A stretch of 64,000 nucleotides of DNA from Fennellomyces sp. T-0311 (GCA_025266875.1 JALLLT010000017.1:310001-374000), one strand, 5' to 3'; positions 12,988 to 25,779 are shown, counted from the stretch's first letter. Numbers and translations: made by a program. Notes: generated by a model from the sequence alone, not told the origin.

Positions 12988-15117
12988 ATGCCCTTACTAT
13001 CCTTCTATTCCAACTCGCAGGACGCGAAGCCCAAGTCGCACCCTTCTTCTGATTCCGCAACAGCCGGTCTGGCACCGTCAATCAGTACTTCATCAACTAC
13101 ATCAACGTCCATCATGTCACCCGATGAAGAAGATATTCAGGAAAAGCAAATGTTTGACGCTATGCGAGCTGCTCGGCGGGCGCTTGACCTGTTTCTCGAC
13201 TCGCGCATAGCGGAATCCGAGGCTATTCTCGAGCCTCAGCTCTGCAAGACTTCCATGTACTACGCTCTGGCTAGATCGGTTCTCTTGACGCTGAAAAGCA
13301 TGATGACGTTCCAGCAGGCAGATTTTGAAGTTGCAATTGATTCTCTCAAACACACGGTTCATCTGTCCAGCATGATCATTCGTAAGGGCCATGGCGCATT
13401 ATGGTTTTTGGATGGTATCACTTCTTGGATTAAGAGCGGAACCACAGTTGAGCAATTGAAGAAAATGCGCCCGCTCTATCGTCACGCGGTACGCTTAAAT
13501 GATTATTCTTTTGGGTCCTTGGATGGGAAAGTTGACTTGGGAACCTGTTAGGAACTTGTCCATGCGGAGGCGTACTTGCTCAAGGCCATGATTTGTATTA
13601 TCCATGACGAAAGTCTAGTGTCATTCTTACGTGAAGGATTGCATATTCGGCAGAGCTACATGACGTACACGACGCTAGAGAAATTTGTGCTTACGGCTGA
13701 AGAACCCATCAATGATGATCATTTTACATCCGGTGTCCGATTCGGTATGGGATGTTTTAACGTGATGCTATCACTACTTCCCAAAACAGTGATGCGTCTC
13801 GTTCAGTTCATTGGCTTCAATGGTCAGCGGTTGCACGGGTTGGAGTTGCTCGAATCCAGCGGTGGTTGGGACAAGTACAAAAAAACAGGCGTGATGCCGA
13901 AGCGGCAAGGGCCGGATGAAGGTCTCCGGCGACAATTTTGTGATATGGCGACTATTGCATATCACATTGTATTGGCCAAGCTGATGCCAGTGTCACATGT
14001 GAACGATGAACTTGCTGTAACAGTTCTAAAGTACAATCTCGATTTGTATCCCAACGGTGTTTTTTTCCTGTACTTCCATGGCCGTCAGCTGTTCAGCGAG
14101 AGAAAACTGGATGAAGCCAAAGCTGAATATATCCGTGCAATTGAAACGCAGAAGGATTGGGTACAGTTGCAGCATATCTGCTACTGGGAACGCGGCCTGA
14201 TCGGTGTGCTACAAAGAGATTGGAAGACAGCATCAGACGTCTACGAGATTTTATACAAGGAGAGCAACTGGTCAAAAGCGGTATACGCGTACTTTAAAGG
14301 CATAACGATGTTCATGCTGGCAAAGAGCGAAAAGGACAGCAAAAAACAAAAGGCGCTGTTGACACAGGCGGCCTATTTGATGAAGAAAGTGCCAGGACTG
14401 AGACAAAAGATTGCTGGTAAATCTATTCCCTTGGAGGTAAGCAGGCTTATACCAAAGAGGCAAATTAAAGTGATGTAACACTGTTTTCACTAGAAATTTG
14501 TGGCACGCAAGGCGCGAAAGTATTTGGAGCAAGAAAACTCGTTAATGTTCCCAGATTTGGAAATTGCCAATGCATTTGGTGCATGCGACTTCATCCCTAT
14601 ACCATTACTACGCTCTAATATCGAACGCATCGACGCTGAACTGGCGCAGCTTCCTACAAACAGCAAAAATCACGCCGATGACATTTGTATGGGCCACTAT
14701 ATGCGTGCCATGATGGCGCGGCTCTTGTTGATTAGAGTCGACAACAAGAAGGAGCAGAATCAGTTGCGCGAAATCCATCACAAGTCGATGCAAATTGTGT
14801 TCAATGCGGCGAAAGACGTCGAGTATGACCACTACGTCTATTACTTTTCGCGCTATGAGAATGCACGTATGCTTATCATCGAGCGTGATTATGATGGTGC
14901 CGAGAAGGAGCTCCAGGTGATCCTGAGAGCGAGCGACAAGGGCCAGTACAATATTGGCGCAGGATCCAAGGCGAAGAGCAAGTACAGTCTGGAGAACCAC
15001 CTGCTTTTCAAATGTCACAACTGCATGTCGGAACTGGAGGAGCTCCGGAAGTCCCTCAACGGCAATGACGACGACAGTGATAGTGACTCATTTGCATCGG
15101 CAAATTCCAACGTATAG
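12988..15117 (+). CDS. IML2/TTC39-family tetratricopeptide protein
   Basis: Exons 12988-13488, 13552-14436 and 14494-15117 give 669 residues. The first intron must be removed because a TAG (13549-13551) forms its acceptor. After a Ser/Thr-rich N-terminus the protein is almost entirely helical, with TPR-like pairs such as YFHGRQLFSERKLDEAKAEY and YENARMLIIERDYDGAEKEL. The layout (helical repeats, central SWIKSGTTVEQL region, acidic tail DDDSDSD) fits the IML2/TTC39 family. In yeast, Iml2 acts in clearance of protein inclusions and sits near lipid droplets and mitochondria. The family call is from recognised order and repeat style; the cellular role is carried over from the family. Confidence 0.82.
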
Positions 15118-15212
15118 AGCAATCTTTATACAGACAATGCTATATACATCAATGCTGTTTTGTATTTAATAGCACTCCTCATGTGCACCACAATATATAC
15201 ATAGCTTTCTTT

Positions 15213-15913
15213 TTACACCTTAAAGTCAGTAAAGATAGCCTTTTTTCCGTCAATGTTAGAAACAAACTGGTAGTGTTCGTTGAACTTGCATCCTTCTTTC
15301 ATGAGTTTGGCCTTCTTGTCGGCTACGAATTGGCAATCACCCCATCCACCGCTGAAGCCGCCAATAGAGAAGTCACTAGCAATGACGCGATGGCATGGCA
15401 CAGGGAGGGGGCAGAAGGGGTTATTGCGCAAGGCTTGTCCCACTGTTATGGGAAAAGAGAGACTTGGTTACTCGTGACTTACTCAATCAGAACATTCGAT
15501 TTACCAGCACGCGGCCCAGCATTCAACGCATCGCTTATGGCCTTGTAGGTGGATACATGTCCGCGTGGAATCTAAAGTCGCGAACATCAGTATCCCTGTG
15601 TGTTTCACAAGGATCGTGTCATACCTGTGAGCATAGATCGAACACCTTGTAGTGGAAAGGCGGCACAGCACGCTTGGTTTTGGGATTCACGTAGTCCTTT
15701 CTCTCCTGTTCAGTTGTTGGGAAAGGGATCTCCACTGATCACGCTGATTAGCAACAGTTGTCATTCCAAAAGGCCATGTCATTCAAACGCACAATCAATA
15801 TCGTCGTCTTTGGCAACAAATGTCTGGAGGATCTTTTTTGTGGTGCGTTGCTTTACAGGCTTGGTCGGTGCCTTGGCAACGGTTTTGGGTGTGCGTGGTC
15901 TCAACTCAACCAT
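15213..15913 (-). CDS. O6-alkylguanine-DNA alkyltransferase (MGMT)
   Basis: Suicide repair enzyme that transfers the alkyl group from O6-alkylguanine to its own cysteine. Exons: 15913-15793, 15734-15625, 15571-15505, 15442-15213; 175 residues. The active-site motif PCHRV places the acceptor at Cys116. Upstream are the helix-turn-helix IPRGHVSTYKAISDAL and the arginine-finger region RAVGQALRNNP; GGFSGGWG follows the active site. The N-terminal 40 residues are rich in Lys and Thr and could carry nuclear targeting. The larger N-terminal domain of human MGMT is largely absent. The first intron uses a GTGCGT donor and was placed by frame. The gene ends 95 bp from the converging IML2-like gene and shares a 190-bp promoter with the next gene. 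Confidence 0.93.
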
Positions 15914-16103
15914 GGTCAGCGTGTGCGAGAAAGAGGAAGAAGGAAAGGATGCTGCGGCGGTTTGCCACTTTATCTGCTGGCCTTTGGGACTTTGAATCGG
16001 TGTAACGTCGTACCAAGCATACCAGTATTGAAATTATTTCATTCTCGCACTTGCCTCTCTCTCTCTCTCTCTGCATGCTCGAACGGAGCTCATACCCAAC
16101 ACC
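15914..16103. promoter_or_regulatory. Bidirectional promoter, MGMT / glycosyltransferase
   Basis: Only 190 bp separate the two divergent start codons, so both promoters must lie here or overlap the genes. It contains a CT dinucleotide run near 16054-16071, common in TATA-less fungal promoters. Confidence 0.6.
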
Positions 16104-18041
16104 ATGAGCAGTAGCAAACTTCCCCTTTTTCGGCGGGATAACTCGTCGATTAACCCTCGATCAGTGCGATCCTGGGTCGTGCATATTACCCGGAAACGAG
16201 TCTTGATTGTTTTCTTCATCATTGCCTCGTTTCTGTTTCTACGAAGCGTCCGGAAAGACCGAAACTTCGATTCCAAGATCATCCCAACACCTTACCGCAT
16301 CGACTGGCCATCATGGCCGGTCGAACTCCACGATGAAGAAATAAACAGGAGCGCCTTCGAACCATCCCTGTTTACCCCTGATGCGCTATACCAAGAAGAA
16401 GATCTCAAGCAAGTTACTGCAGTCATTTACCGAGTGTCAAAGAATCCCCAGGATATTGTGTCGGTCGTCCACCATCTGCTACGCTATCCATTTATCAAGG
16501 AAATTTACATTCATAACCCAATTGCAGCTCCATCGCTCGTGGTTGAGGTATTACTCAGTACGCTATTCATAACCTGATTTAATTTCTAAGGAACTTTAAT
16601 ATATAGCAACTCGATCTGGACGCCAATCGAGCTCGATACGTGAATGTTGCTGTTTTCGACGAAAAGAACGAACGACTAGGTAGTCTGGCACGCTTCACAA
16701 CGTGTGCCATGGCAACGTACGACAGTTGCTACATGCAAGACGACACATGGCAACCGCAGTCCATGGACAGCTTATATCTCAACATGATCCGATATCCAAA
16801 CCTCATCCATGCAAACTCTCCACCTCTCCGTTACTTGGATCAGATGCGCTGGCGCGTGAGCAATCCAGGTAAATAGGATCAAGGCGGGGTCATATATGCA
16901 AGTTATTAATCCTCAGTATGCAATAGATTTCTCGATGCATGCTGGATTTGCCGATCTTCAATATGGTGCCTTTGTCCCTCGTTGGAAGGTCCAGACATTC
17001 ATGACACAGTTGGGAAAATCAGCATTGGGAAAGGATAGAATTCGGTTAGCGGATATGTACTTTTCGATCTGGACGAATCAGTATCCGTGGATTCTTTCCA
17101 ACCCACTCTTGCTGGCATCTGGCAACGTTCCTGATCCTCGTGAACCGCTTCCACCTGATTTATATTCTAACATTGTAAGTCATGATCGGGAAGGAAATCT
17201 TGTGAAACAAGTTATTGATGGCAGTGTTAGCATCAAGCTGTACGGCGACTCCAACGTACACTGGAAGCAGATTTGACAGAAACACCAAAGGATTATTTCG
17301 AACGGGTAGAAGACGAACCTCGACTTTATGAACGTGATGTTCGGTACGCTATTCTATTCGAGTGCACGGTTCTTGAAGCTAATATCCATGTTCAGTGCAT
17401 CCTGTGGAAACGACCGCTGTCTTTTCATCACCAATATGGATCATGCACCGAGCCCCACTTTATTCAAGTACGATAAAGATAACTTCACCGGTATTCCGCA
17501 TATTGAACGCACATACAACGAATTGATGGCTATGCCGTCAACGGAATTCTGGAACGAACATGCATATCACAAAGCGGTGGATTCAGATCCAAACAGCTGC
17601 TGGAATAGCTATACCAGTAAGGATACTTACTTTTGCTATGGAGTATTTGGTGTTTACTTATTGTCTTGCAGATCCAAAGGCCGGCGATTACTTTGGAATG
17701 ATTATGATGGGCAAGGTGTTACCGAAACTTCTACAAATTTATACTTGTAATGATATTCGAAAGCCTGAAAACTTGTTTGACGTATCTGTCACAAATAATG
17801 GCACGGATTGGGTATGTCCATCGTTGCAGAATATTGGAGATTCAAGGCTAACTTTTATGTTTAGATTAGTTGCAAGACCCGTGCCATGACGCCTTGGCAG
17901 CAAGTACCACCTAGGATTTCCATCAGACTGGATTGTGGTGAAACAATCGAGTACATAAGAGCAATCCGCATGACATTCTTAGAAGATGGCCCGGAGCCAT
18001 TCAACGTCTGCGGCTTTGCTCTTGATACTGTAGTTGTCTAA
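16104..18041 (+). CDS. Type II membrane glycosyltransferase-like protein with discoidin-like C-terminus
   Basis: Exons: 16104-16547, 16607-16868, 16927-17174, 17231-17343, 17396-17616, 17672-17811, 17865-18041; 534 residues. A short basic cytosolic tail precedes one membrane anchor (residues 33-46), the layout of a Golgi type II enzyme. A GT-A-like region follows, with CYMQDDTW (near 190) as a candidate DXD-type metal site, then SLYLNMIRYPNLIH, FVPRWKVQ and RLADMYFSIW. The C-terminal part, from CWNSY through DYFGM to WQQVPPRISIRLDCGET, looks like an F5/8-type (discoidin) sugar-binding fold. I recognise this as a family widespread in fungi but not functionally defined; donor and acceptor are unknown. 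The third intron begins GTAAGT and must be removed to join SNI to HQAVRRL. Confidence 0.8.
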
Positions 18042-19705
18042 AAGACCCCTTGTATATTATCATTTTTCTGTTCTTTCTTTTTCGGATAATAATTATATTT
18101 GCTATTAAGTTATTTACGGTAATCATCTGCAAGTGTATTAATCCAATGATCCTTATTGGGCATACCGCAATCGATAAAACAGCTTGTATTTGTTGAGATA
18201 TATAAACGACTCGACAATAATAAGCAAAACGATGTTGGTCTATCAGAATCATGAACTGTCATTTAATGAATGGGTACTGATTCAGTAACAGAATGCTCAG
18301 ATACGTACCATTTCCGGTACCCAAATACATACAAACGTATTACACTTTTATGTATGACAGTATATATATCCACCAGGATTACTAAAGTCTGGGACCCATA
18401 ATCTAATTTTTTCTTTGGGATTGACTCTATAATCATAATGCCAAGCAAAAAAAAGTAGCTCCATTCTTGATAAAACATCGAGATCACTTGACACCTAGCA
18501 CTCCGGGGTTCAACCATCCGGTACCACATGTGAGATGATGTAATTGCTATCTCTAACGTTTATTTGTAGTAGTAGATGGGTTCTAGGTGATATTTTTAGT
18601 TTTAAATGAGGTAGCAATCAGCTATGGAATGATCCTAATCTGTGTCTACATATATCCACACGGACAAGGTATGCAAATACTTGGCAGCCGCAATACTACA
18701 TGTTAAATCGATCCGATTACCCCGATACGTACCAAGTTAATGGAATTCTTAAGCCAAAATTACAAGCCCCTTATGAATTTTCAATCATTTTACCCATACT
18801 ACCAGGGCACTTGAATCGTCAAATTAGTGTGCAAAGTCTCAAAAAGAGCGAAAAAAATGACTGAATAGATGGAACAAATGACGGTATTAGACTCGAGGGA
18901 AAGAAAGGGTACATTCTGTAAAAATTGAGCCTACATAGGAGAAAAAGAATCGCTTGGAAATATGTCCAAGGGCAACTGAAAACACATAGTATCAGTAACA
19001 TATGTACCCCGCATCTCCGGTGAGTTTCATTATTAGATCACTACCTTTAGTCCGTCACTAAAAATAAGACATACGTATACCCTGCAAGTGCTATTAGGCG
19101 AAGGAGCTTAAACCTATTTCAGGGATACACCGCATCGCCACATGCAGCTCAATGCTTCTCATACACGGAAAAGCCAGATACCGCGGTACGATCAGTTCCA
19201 CTTCATACATGGCTGTTTAAACGTTTTGCTGATACAAAGTGTTGCCATATAGGTAAAGGCAAGTGAACACGCCAATGGCAACTTAATCAGGCAAAAACCG
19301 TTGCACTAAGCGCCTAAAAAGGGAGAGTACTGTTCAAGCTCGTCAAAAACATTTTGCCCAAAAGTGAACGAGCGCCATAACTAATGTTTTGCCAAGGTTG
19401 ATTTCGTGACCGTATTGACACCATCGATCAGCACTCGTGTAACCTCGGGAAGGATGTCGCTCATGCTGAAAGGAAATATACGTCTTTGACACTCTGTTAT
19501 GCCAAGAGTCTAGTGCCACTGGTTCCTTTCGAGCCGTTCTTATTTTTCAATCTAGAAAAAAGAATCACGCGTTTGCGACAGTGTTTACAACGCGGCTGTC
19601 ATCGTCACACACAGCTTGGCATATTTCTCACCTGCATCCCAATTTTCAACACCTGAAGCGGAAATAGTATAGTCGCTCTTCTCTTCTTCCTTCCTTCATG
19701 TCGCA
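18042..19705. other. Gene-free stretch of 1.7 kb
   Basis: AT-rich; no supported gene on either strand. The last 300 bases presumably hold the promoter of the following gene. Confidence 0.5.
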
Positions 19706-21343
19706 ATGAACCCACCCCCGCCAGCATCATTTTATACTGTTCAGCGTAAGTAAATAACCTGCATTTACGTCTCCATGTCATTGATCTCGGTCGCTTGAGC
19801 TTAGCTTACGGTGGACGACCGGCTCCCACCCCAACACCTCAACCATACCCTCCACCCCAGGTAATCTCAATGGCAAGATTCTAACCTGCGCTTACTGACA
19901 AACAGCGTTTAGCACGCAGGGCATATGCGCCCTCCACCACTTGATACGTCCTTCATGCATAACGGATCCCACATGCAGCAGTACCCTAACATCAACACAG
20001 GCTATCCGACACCAGCCCTGACCAGTCGGCCACAATCAATGTATCAAACGCCTCCGTCATCCGGTGGCAGTAATAGTAGTAATCCCCAAGATCAACGTGC
20101 GCGCCGCATTTCCGTGGCCACAGGCGATAACGGTTGGAAAGTTTCGGGACGATCCAGCGGTGCACCCAGCCAACACCAGCCCAACGGATACGAACATCCA
20201 GGAAGCAGTTTCAATGATAGACGGATGCGGCGCCAATCCATGGGATCAGCCGTTGGAGAACATCCAATCACACCAGCGTATACTCCAAGAGATTCCCAGT
20301 ATGGCTACTTTTCACCAACACACGCGACCATGTCACCGCAAGAGCACGTTGCACCTGCTATGCCGCAGCCAATAAGCAAAAGAGAGTCATTTGTTGGCGG
20401 CTTCGTCATTCCGCCGGCTTATCCACCTTACAGACCCGCACAAGCACCACAGGAAACACCATACCAGTATCCACAGACTCCTCATCATCACTCAGCCCCG
20501 CAGTATCCACAAACTCCTCATCATCAGCCAGTATCGCAGCCACTGTATCCACAGACTCCTCACCAGCAGTCAGCGCCACAAGCACCATATCCGCAGACAC
20601 AACACCATCAGCCAGCGCCGCAACATCGTACCAGTTACTATGCACACAATGACTCGTACTACCACGGTAATTACGCAGTAACCACAGCTGCTGCGGGCGA
20701 TGTGCCACCATCTAGTGCCACCGCTGAGTATTTTCGTAAGTGTTTACTATTATCACGAGTAATTGCTACTTATATTGGCTGCTAATGATTTGCTCAGCAG
20801 CGGCAGCAGCAGCAGCAGCAGCTTCTTCGGACAATCCACCGGCAGGTCGCGCACGGTCGGTGAAAAGCGTAAGATCCGTCAGAAGTAACAAGTCCTTAAA
20901 CGGCACATCTGGCGAAACCAAACAGGTTCCACGTAATGCAAACTTTTGACATGTATATCACCATAGCAACTTACCGTAAAAAACATGCTGGTCATATTTT
21001 AGCCAAAAAGCGTCAGATTACAGTCAGATCTGTCAGCGAGCATCTTGTTTGGATTGATATTGCGCCCAATGAAACTGGGGCTGGTATTGCTGAGAAGATC
21101 CAAACGATTGCAACGTATAAGACGAAAAAAGTTCTAAGTATCACCACGGCGTCAGGAAGGAGTATTCCGCTCAGTCGACGGCCGCTGTTTGATGACTGGG
21201 CAAACGTGCATGAGATTCAGCACGGTGAAGAATGGATTGTTGAATGGGGTGATTTGGATCGAGGCATGATGGATCGGATATTCTCCAAGGTGGTGCAAGT
21301 GGGTGAAGGAAGGCCATCTAATGCAAACGAAGGCCAGCAATAA
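19706..21343 (+). CDS. Pro/Gln/His-rich protein with a small globular C-terminal domain
   Basis: Exons 19706-19745, 19805-19860, 19913-20735, 20798-20932 and 21003-21343 give 464 residues. Most of the protein is low-complexity. It starts with proline-rich segments and a RARRIS patch, then has about four degenerate copies of YPQTPHHxSAPQ (20467-20620), and an alanine run after the fourth exon begins. The last 110 residues look folded, starting KRQITVRSVSEHLVWIDI with a hydrophobic strand pattern like ubiquitin-like or RA domains, ending in EWIVEWGDLDRG. I do not recognise the family. It could be a scaffold or a regulator's N-terminal half. The fourth exon has a CAGCAG tandem acceptor. Confidence 0.72.
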
Positions 21344-21826
21344 AAAGTCTGAGTTTTGTTTTCAAAGACCCCCCGCACTTTCTACCGAGGCACATTTTTT
21401 TTTCATTATCAGTCCGCTGATCTTTGGTTGTTTTGTTGGGGAAAGTAAAAATAATCTCGATCAGTCCCATCTGATCGATTGCCCTTTTCGCGCGCCCCTC
21501 TTGATTGATGGCCTATTGATGGGCAAGCATGAAGAGTAACGTCTGTTCACGGCTCGACGGCCAAGGACCGGATCGGGACGTACGCGCCCGGCGGTGATTC
21601 GGGTACGGTAACGTTATAAAGTTTGAAAAGCACATGAAATTTTGGCAGGACCAGAAGCCGGGCACACCCAGGCGAACGTCGTCGGCCGCATTAAAGTTAG
21701 GCAGGGTATATTACGTAGTTCTAGCATAAAACCGAAACACGTCTGTTTCAAAGGGCGCGCGTCGTATTTAAAGCTTGGTACCACACCACCGTTTTTCTCA
21801 CCTTTTCTTTTTCCTTCTGCACAAAC
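21344..21826 (+). promoter_or_regulatory. Promoter region of phosphoglycerate kinase
   Basis: 483 bp without a gene. TATTTAAA at 21765-21772 lies 55 bp before the PGK start, and a pyrimidine-rich stretch (21786-21818) just before the ATG is typical of highly expressed fungal genes. Confidence 0.65.
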
Positions 21827-23267
21827 ATGTCATTGTCCAACAAGCTTTCCATCCGCGACGTCGACCTCAAGGACAAGCGCGTCCTCATCCGGTAAATACC
21901 ACAGAATATGCGCGCGCCTGATAAAAAAAATCACTGCTGACGTGTTCTGGCTTAGTGTTGACTTCAACGTCCCTCTTAAGGATGGCGAGATCACCAACAA
22001 CAACCGCATTGTGCAGGCTCTTCCCACTGTCAAGTACGCTTTGGACCAAGGCGCCAAGGCTGTCATCTTGATGTCCCACTTGGGTCGTCCCAACGGCCAG
22101 GCCAACTCCAAGTACTCGTTGGCCCCCGTCGCCAAGGAAGTCGAAAAGTTGCTGGGCAAGCCTGTCGAGTTCTTGTCTGACTGCGTCGGTCCCGAAGTCG
22201 AGAAGGCCTGCCAGGCTGCTGAGGGTGGCAAGGTTATCTTGTTGGAGAACTTGCGTTTCCACGCCGAGGAGGAAGGTTCGCACAAGGATGCTGACGGCAA
22301 GAAGGTGAAGGCTGACCCCGAGGCTGTCAAGGCTTTCCGCAAGAGCTTGACCAGCTTGGCCGATGTCTATGTCAACGACGCGTTCGGTACCGCTCACCGT
22401 GCTCACTCTTCCATGGTCGGTGTCGATTTGCCCCAGCGTGCTGCTGGTTTCTTGATGCAGAAGGAATTGGAATACTTTGCCAAGGTCCTCGAGAGCCCCG
22501 ACCGTCCCTTCTTGGCCATCTTGGGCGGGTGAGTTTAATGCAAGCAGTGTAAACGCGGAAGGTACTGAACAAAAATTAAAGTTCCAAGGTTTCCGATAAG
22601 ATTCTGTTGATCCAGAACATGTTGGACAAGGTCAACTCTCTCATCATTACCGGTGCTATGGCGTTCACCTTCAAGAAGACTCTCGATGGTGTCAAGGTAA
22701 AAAAAAAAGCATGATAAGATTCTTGTATGCGGGTCATGTGGGTCTAATCAGAACATGCGGGAGTAGATTGGCAAGTCGCTCTTCGATGAGCCCGGTTCGA
22801 AATTGGTGAAGGACCTGGTCGAGGCTGCAAAGGAAAAGAACGTTAAGCTCGTGTTCCCTGTCGACTATGTGACGGGTAACAAATTTGGCGCCGACGCCGA
22901 AGTCGGCTATGCGACCGACGGCACCGGTATCCCCGACGATTTCCTTGGTTTGGACTGTGGCGAGAAGTCTAACGAAATCTTCCGCAACGAAATCCTTGCT
23001 TCCAAGACCATCTTGTGGAACGGCCCTATGGGTGTCTTTGAAATTGAAAAGTTCGCCGAAGGTACCAAGTCTGCTTGCGCTGCCGTCATCGAGGCTACCC
23101 AGAAGGGTGCTACTACCATCGTTGGTGGTGGTGACACTGCTACTGCTGCTTTGCAATATGGTGCTGAGGGTAAGATCAGCCACATCTCCACTGGCGGCGG
23201 TGCCTCCTTGGAGTTGCTCGAGGGTAAGGAATTGCCCGGTATCACCGCTTTGTCCAACAAGGCTTGA
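21827..23267 (+). CDS. PGK1: Phosphoglycerate kinase (glycolysis)
   Basis: Transfers phosphate from 1,3-bisphosphoglycerate to ADP in the cytosol. Exons 21827-21891, 21956-22528, 22582-22696 and 22767-23267 give 417 residues, the standard length. Conserved segments are [48 protein letters not shown] (substrate-binding lobe), and in the nucleotide lobe [19 protein letters not shown] and [14 protein letters not shown]. Codon use is strongly biased to C/T-ending codons (GTC, AAG, GCT), unlike its neighbours, which fits very high expression. No anomaly. Confidence 0.99.
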
Positions 23268-24570
23268 CTGTAAGGTCCCTTGCGTATCCCTTTCTTAATA
23301 CTGTCCATACCAACCCGTTTTCCCTTCACACTCAATCACACGTACATAACAAAAAATATTCACATATTTTCAAGAATATAAAGTTTGATTCAAACTTGTT
23401 GTAAGTTATAACAATTGGTATTATATTTTGCTGTGTGGGATATTGGTGTTGCTCATTCGGGATTATGCGTAGAGCGAGTATGTTGGATCGTTAATATGCG
23501 CGCTTTGCAGAACAGCTGCATTTATCACTGTTCTCTACTTTTCCATTTTCCGCTTGTATCGTTTGATCGAATCGGTGGGAAGCCATGAATCGAGAGTAGT
23601 TATATAGATTACTCTTGATTAGTTATCCATCGACCTGTCACACTGCGAGGAACGCGTTGCTTCCTGATTATTTCTAACGCTATTTTATTTTGCTAAACCT
23701 GGCGCGTCTTATCGCCATCATCTTCCCAAGTACGTACGTGCATGGTCGCAAAGAGGGAAAGCTTCGCACAATGCTGGCTGTGCTTATTATAGCCATGATG
23801 CCATTTGTTCCAATCACGCTTACTTTTATAAACGTACCAAGGTGCATACGTAGTCCGTGCAGTTTTAGTGATCCTCATTTTCGTGTGATACCAAAACTAG
23901 AAAGGGCCGAGCAACAGGGACCTGATCACCGTACGTAATACCTTAAAGGTGCATATATGACGCATAGAGCCGTTGCTCTAACGGCACAATTGGATAGAAG
24001 GCTTAGTCGCTGCAAGTTATGAACCAATAAAAACGATACTGCATCACAAAGTCAAGCTGAGCCTTTTTTGAAGTTATCCACATGGTAAATGTAGTTACAG
24101 TTACAGTAGAATCAAGTAATCTTCGGATGTTAACAACTTAGCTGGCTGTTCAAGAAATACGTACAGAAAAAGTTATTATTTCAAAATAGCCTTTTCGGAA
24201 CAGCCACATAATATGCACGATAATGCGGGCTGTCCGTGCGTGTCGAGACCGTCCAGACTGTTAGTATTATATATCTATTGCTCTCTTGATTTTGTGACAT
24301 AATCTAAGATTTTTGTATTCATAAGCTTCATGCATTACTGGCCATTGAAGGAACCGGTATAAGTAAGGAAGATGTTATGTTTTGGATACACAAATTCAAA
24401 TAAAAGTGTCGGAGCCACGTGGCAAGTTTTGCTGATGCCATACTGCATGGAAAATCCAAGGGCTCATGCATGTATAACCAGCTTCACGGTGTACTAATGA
24501 TAGAACAAGCGAGCAGTATATAAAAAAGTATAAAAAGAAGACTACATCCAAACAGCAAAAGTCCTTTACT
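23268..24570. other. Intergenic, 1.3 kb
   Basis: Contains the PGK terminator region and the promoter of the next gene. No other gene was supported. Confidence 0.5.
24517..24524 (+). promoter_or_regulatory. TATA box of the small C2H2 gene
   Basis: TATATAAA lies 47 bp upstream of the ATG at 24571, supporting that this short gene is transcribed. Confidence 0.55.
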
Positions 24571-25104
24571 ATGGCTTACCAATACGGATTCACTCCACTG
24601 CTTGAATCATCTCCCACTTTCAGTGATTCTACTCTGTCAAGTACCCCATTAACGCCGGACCAACCAATGTTTTCTGACCTTCCTCCAAACCGTAACCAGG
24701 ACCAGCACTTGGTGAACGATTTTGTCCATGTTGACAATTATGGCCTTCTGATAGAGTATGTGGCCGACCAAGCGGCAATCGTCTTGCGTCGACCAGAATT
24801 TAATCCTTGGGGCTACCATAGCGATTCTCTGCTGCAATCGGCTGCATGGGCCGGAGCCACGTTTTTGACAAAGGATCATCGGTTACACAGATGGTTTGAG
24901 CAAAAAATTTTGCAATATCTCAGGAAGCAAAATAAAAGCCAATGTCCTTATTGTCATGTACGACTAGCATGCCCATCTGTGCTGAAAAGGCATCTGATAA
25001 AGAGGCGCTGTCCTAACCTCAAGGATGGTAACCAATTTACTTTCTGTTTCACAAACGTGCAGAAACTTGACAACTTCTCACGCCATCACCATAACCGGGC
25101 TTAA
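24571..25104 (+). CDS. Small protein with a single C2H2-like zinc finger
   Basis: Intronless, 177 residues. The N-terminal 45 residues are Ser/Thr/Pro-rich. A middle hydrophobic segment includes WGYHSDSLLQSAAWAG. Residues about 125-148 hold CPYCHVRLACPSVLKRHL followed by KRRC, with Cys-x2-Cys and a final His, and Cys in place of the last His (C2HC arrangement). It may bind DNA or protein; no partner is indicated by the context. I do not recognise a named family. Confidence 0.72.
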   Translation: MAYQYGFTPLLESSPTFSDSTLSSTPLTPDQPMFSDLPPNRNQDQHLVNDFVHVDNYGLLIEYVADQAAIVLRRPEFNPWGYHSDSLLQSAAWAGATFLTKDHRLHRWFEQKILQYLRKQNKSQCPYCHVRLACPSVLKRHLIKRRCPNLKDGNQFTFCFTNVQKLDNFSRHHHNRA

Positions 25105-25779
25105 CTATATATTCTTATGCAAAATTGGTTTATGTAAGAAACTATACACGCTTCTAAATCATTAATTAATCATTCAATTTCTTGACAGGTTTTATAAAAA
25201 GCTTTATCCAGCTTTCGCTAATGACGTACAAGCACATATGTATGCCCTTTCTACACTCAATAGTTATGTATCACTTCACCAGACACTGTATATATGTAAT
25301 TCGTAATACAGCATCTTACCTGTATTTCTCTTTCTTATGGCATTCACATTTGTATTACAATTTTCATATAATCATATGCGTTCAACCTTTATAGAAAAAA
25401 TAAATACTCATCATTATTTACACGCTTTGCAAATATACTACTATTTGGGTTATAAGTGCAACGAGAAAGTGAGGCTGTCGATAGGTAAAGTGCTTGCCTA
25501 GGAAAAGTCCTACATACAGCGACAGATGAAAGCATTATATTGGTATTAAGGCTTTAACCGTTATCATGCTAATTCTTACATATTCCTCATGTTGCATGGG
25601 GTTTTTTAGTATTACAAAATCTGATATATATCATCCTATTTCTACCTCAAAACTGTGCGTACGCATAGATATGCATCCATCATTAATATATTATAATATA
25701 TAAAAAAATAAATTTCATAAATTACGTTTTGGACAACTGCCACAAGTAGAAAATTAAAGACATTTATACACAATATCGG
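25105..25779. other. Intergenic between convergent genes
   Basis: Very AT-rich; serves as 3' flank for the zinc-finger gene and the transporter. No gene seen. Confidence 0.5.

Noticed and set aside
23960..24030. Possible tRNA-like segment near GCTCTAACGGCACAATTGGATAGAAGG
   Set aside because: It resembles a D-arm but lacks a T-arm and acceptor pairing at the right spacing.
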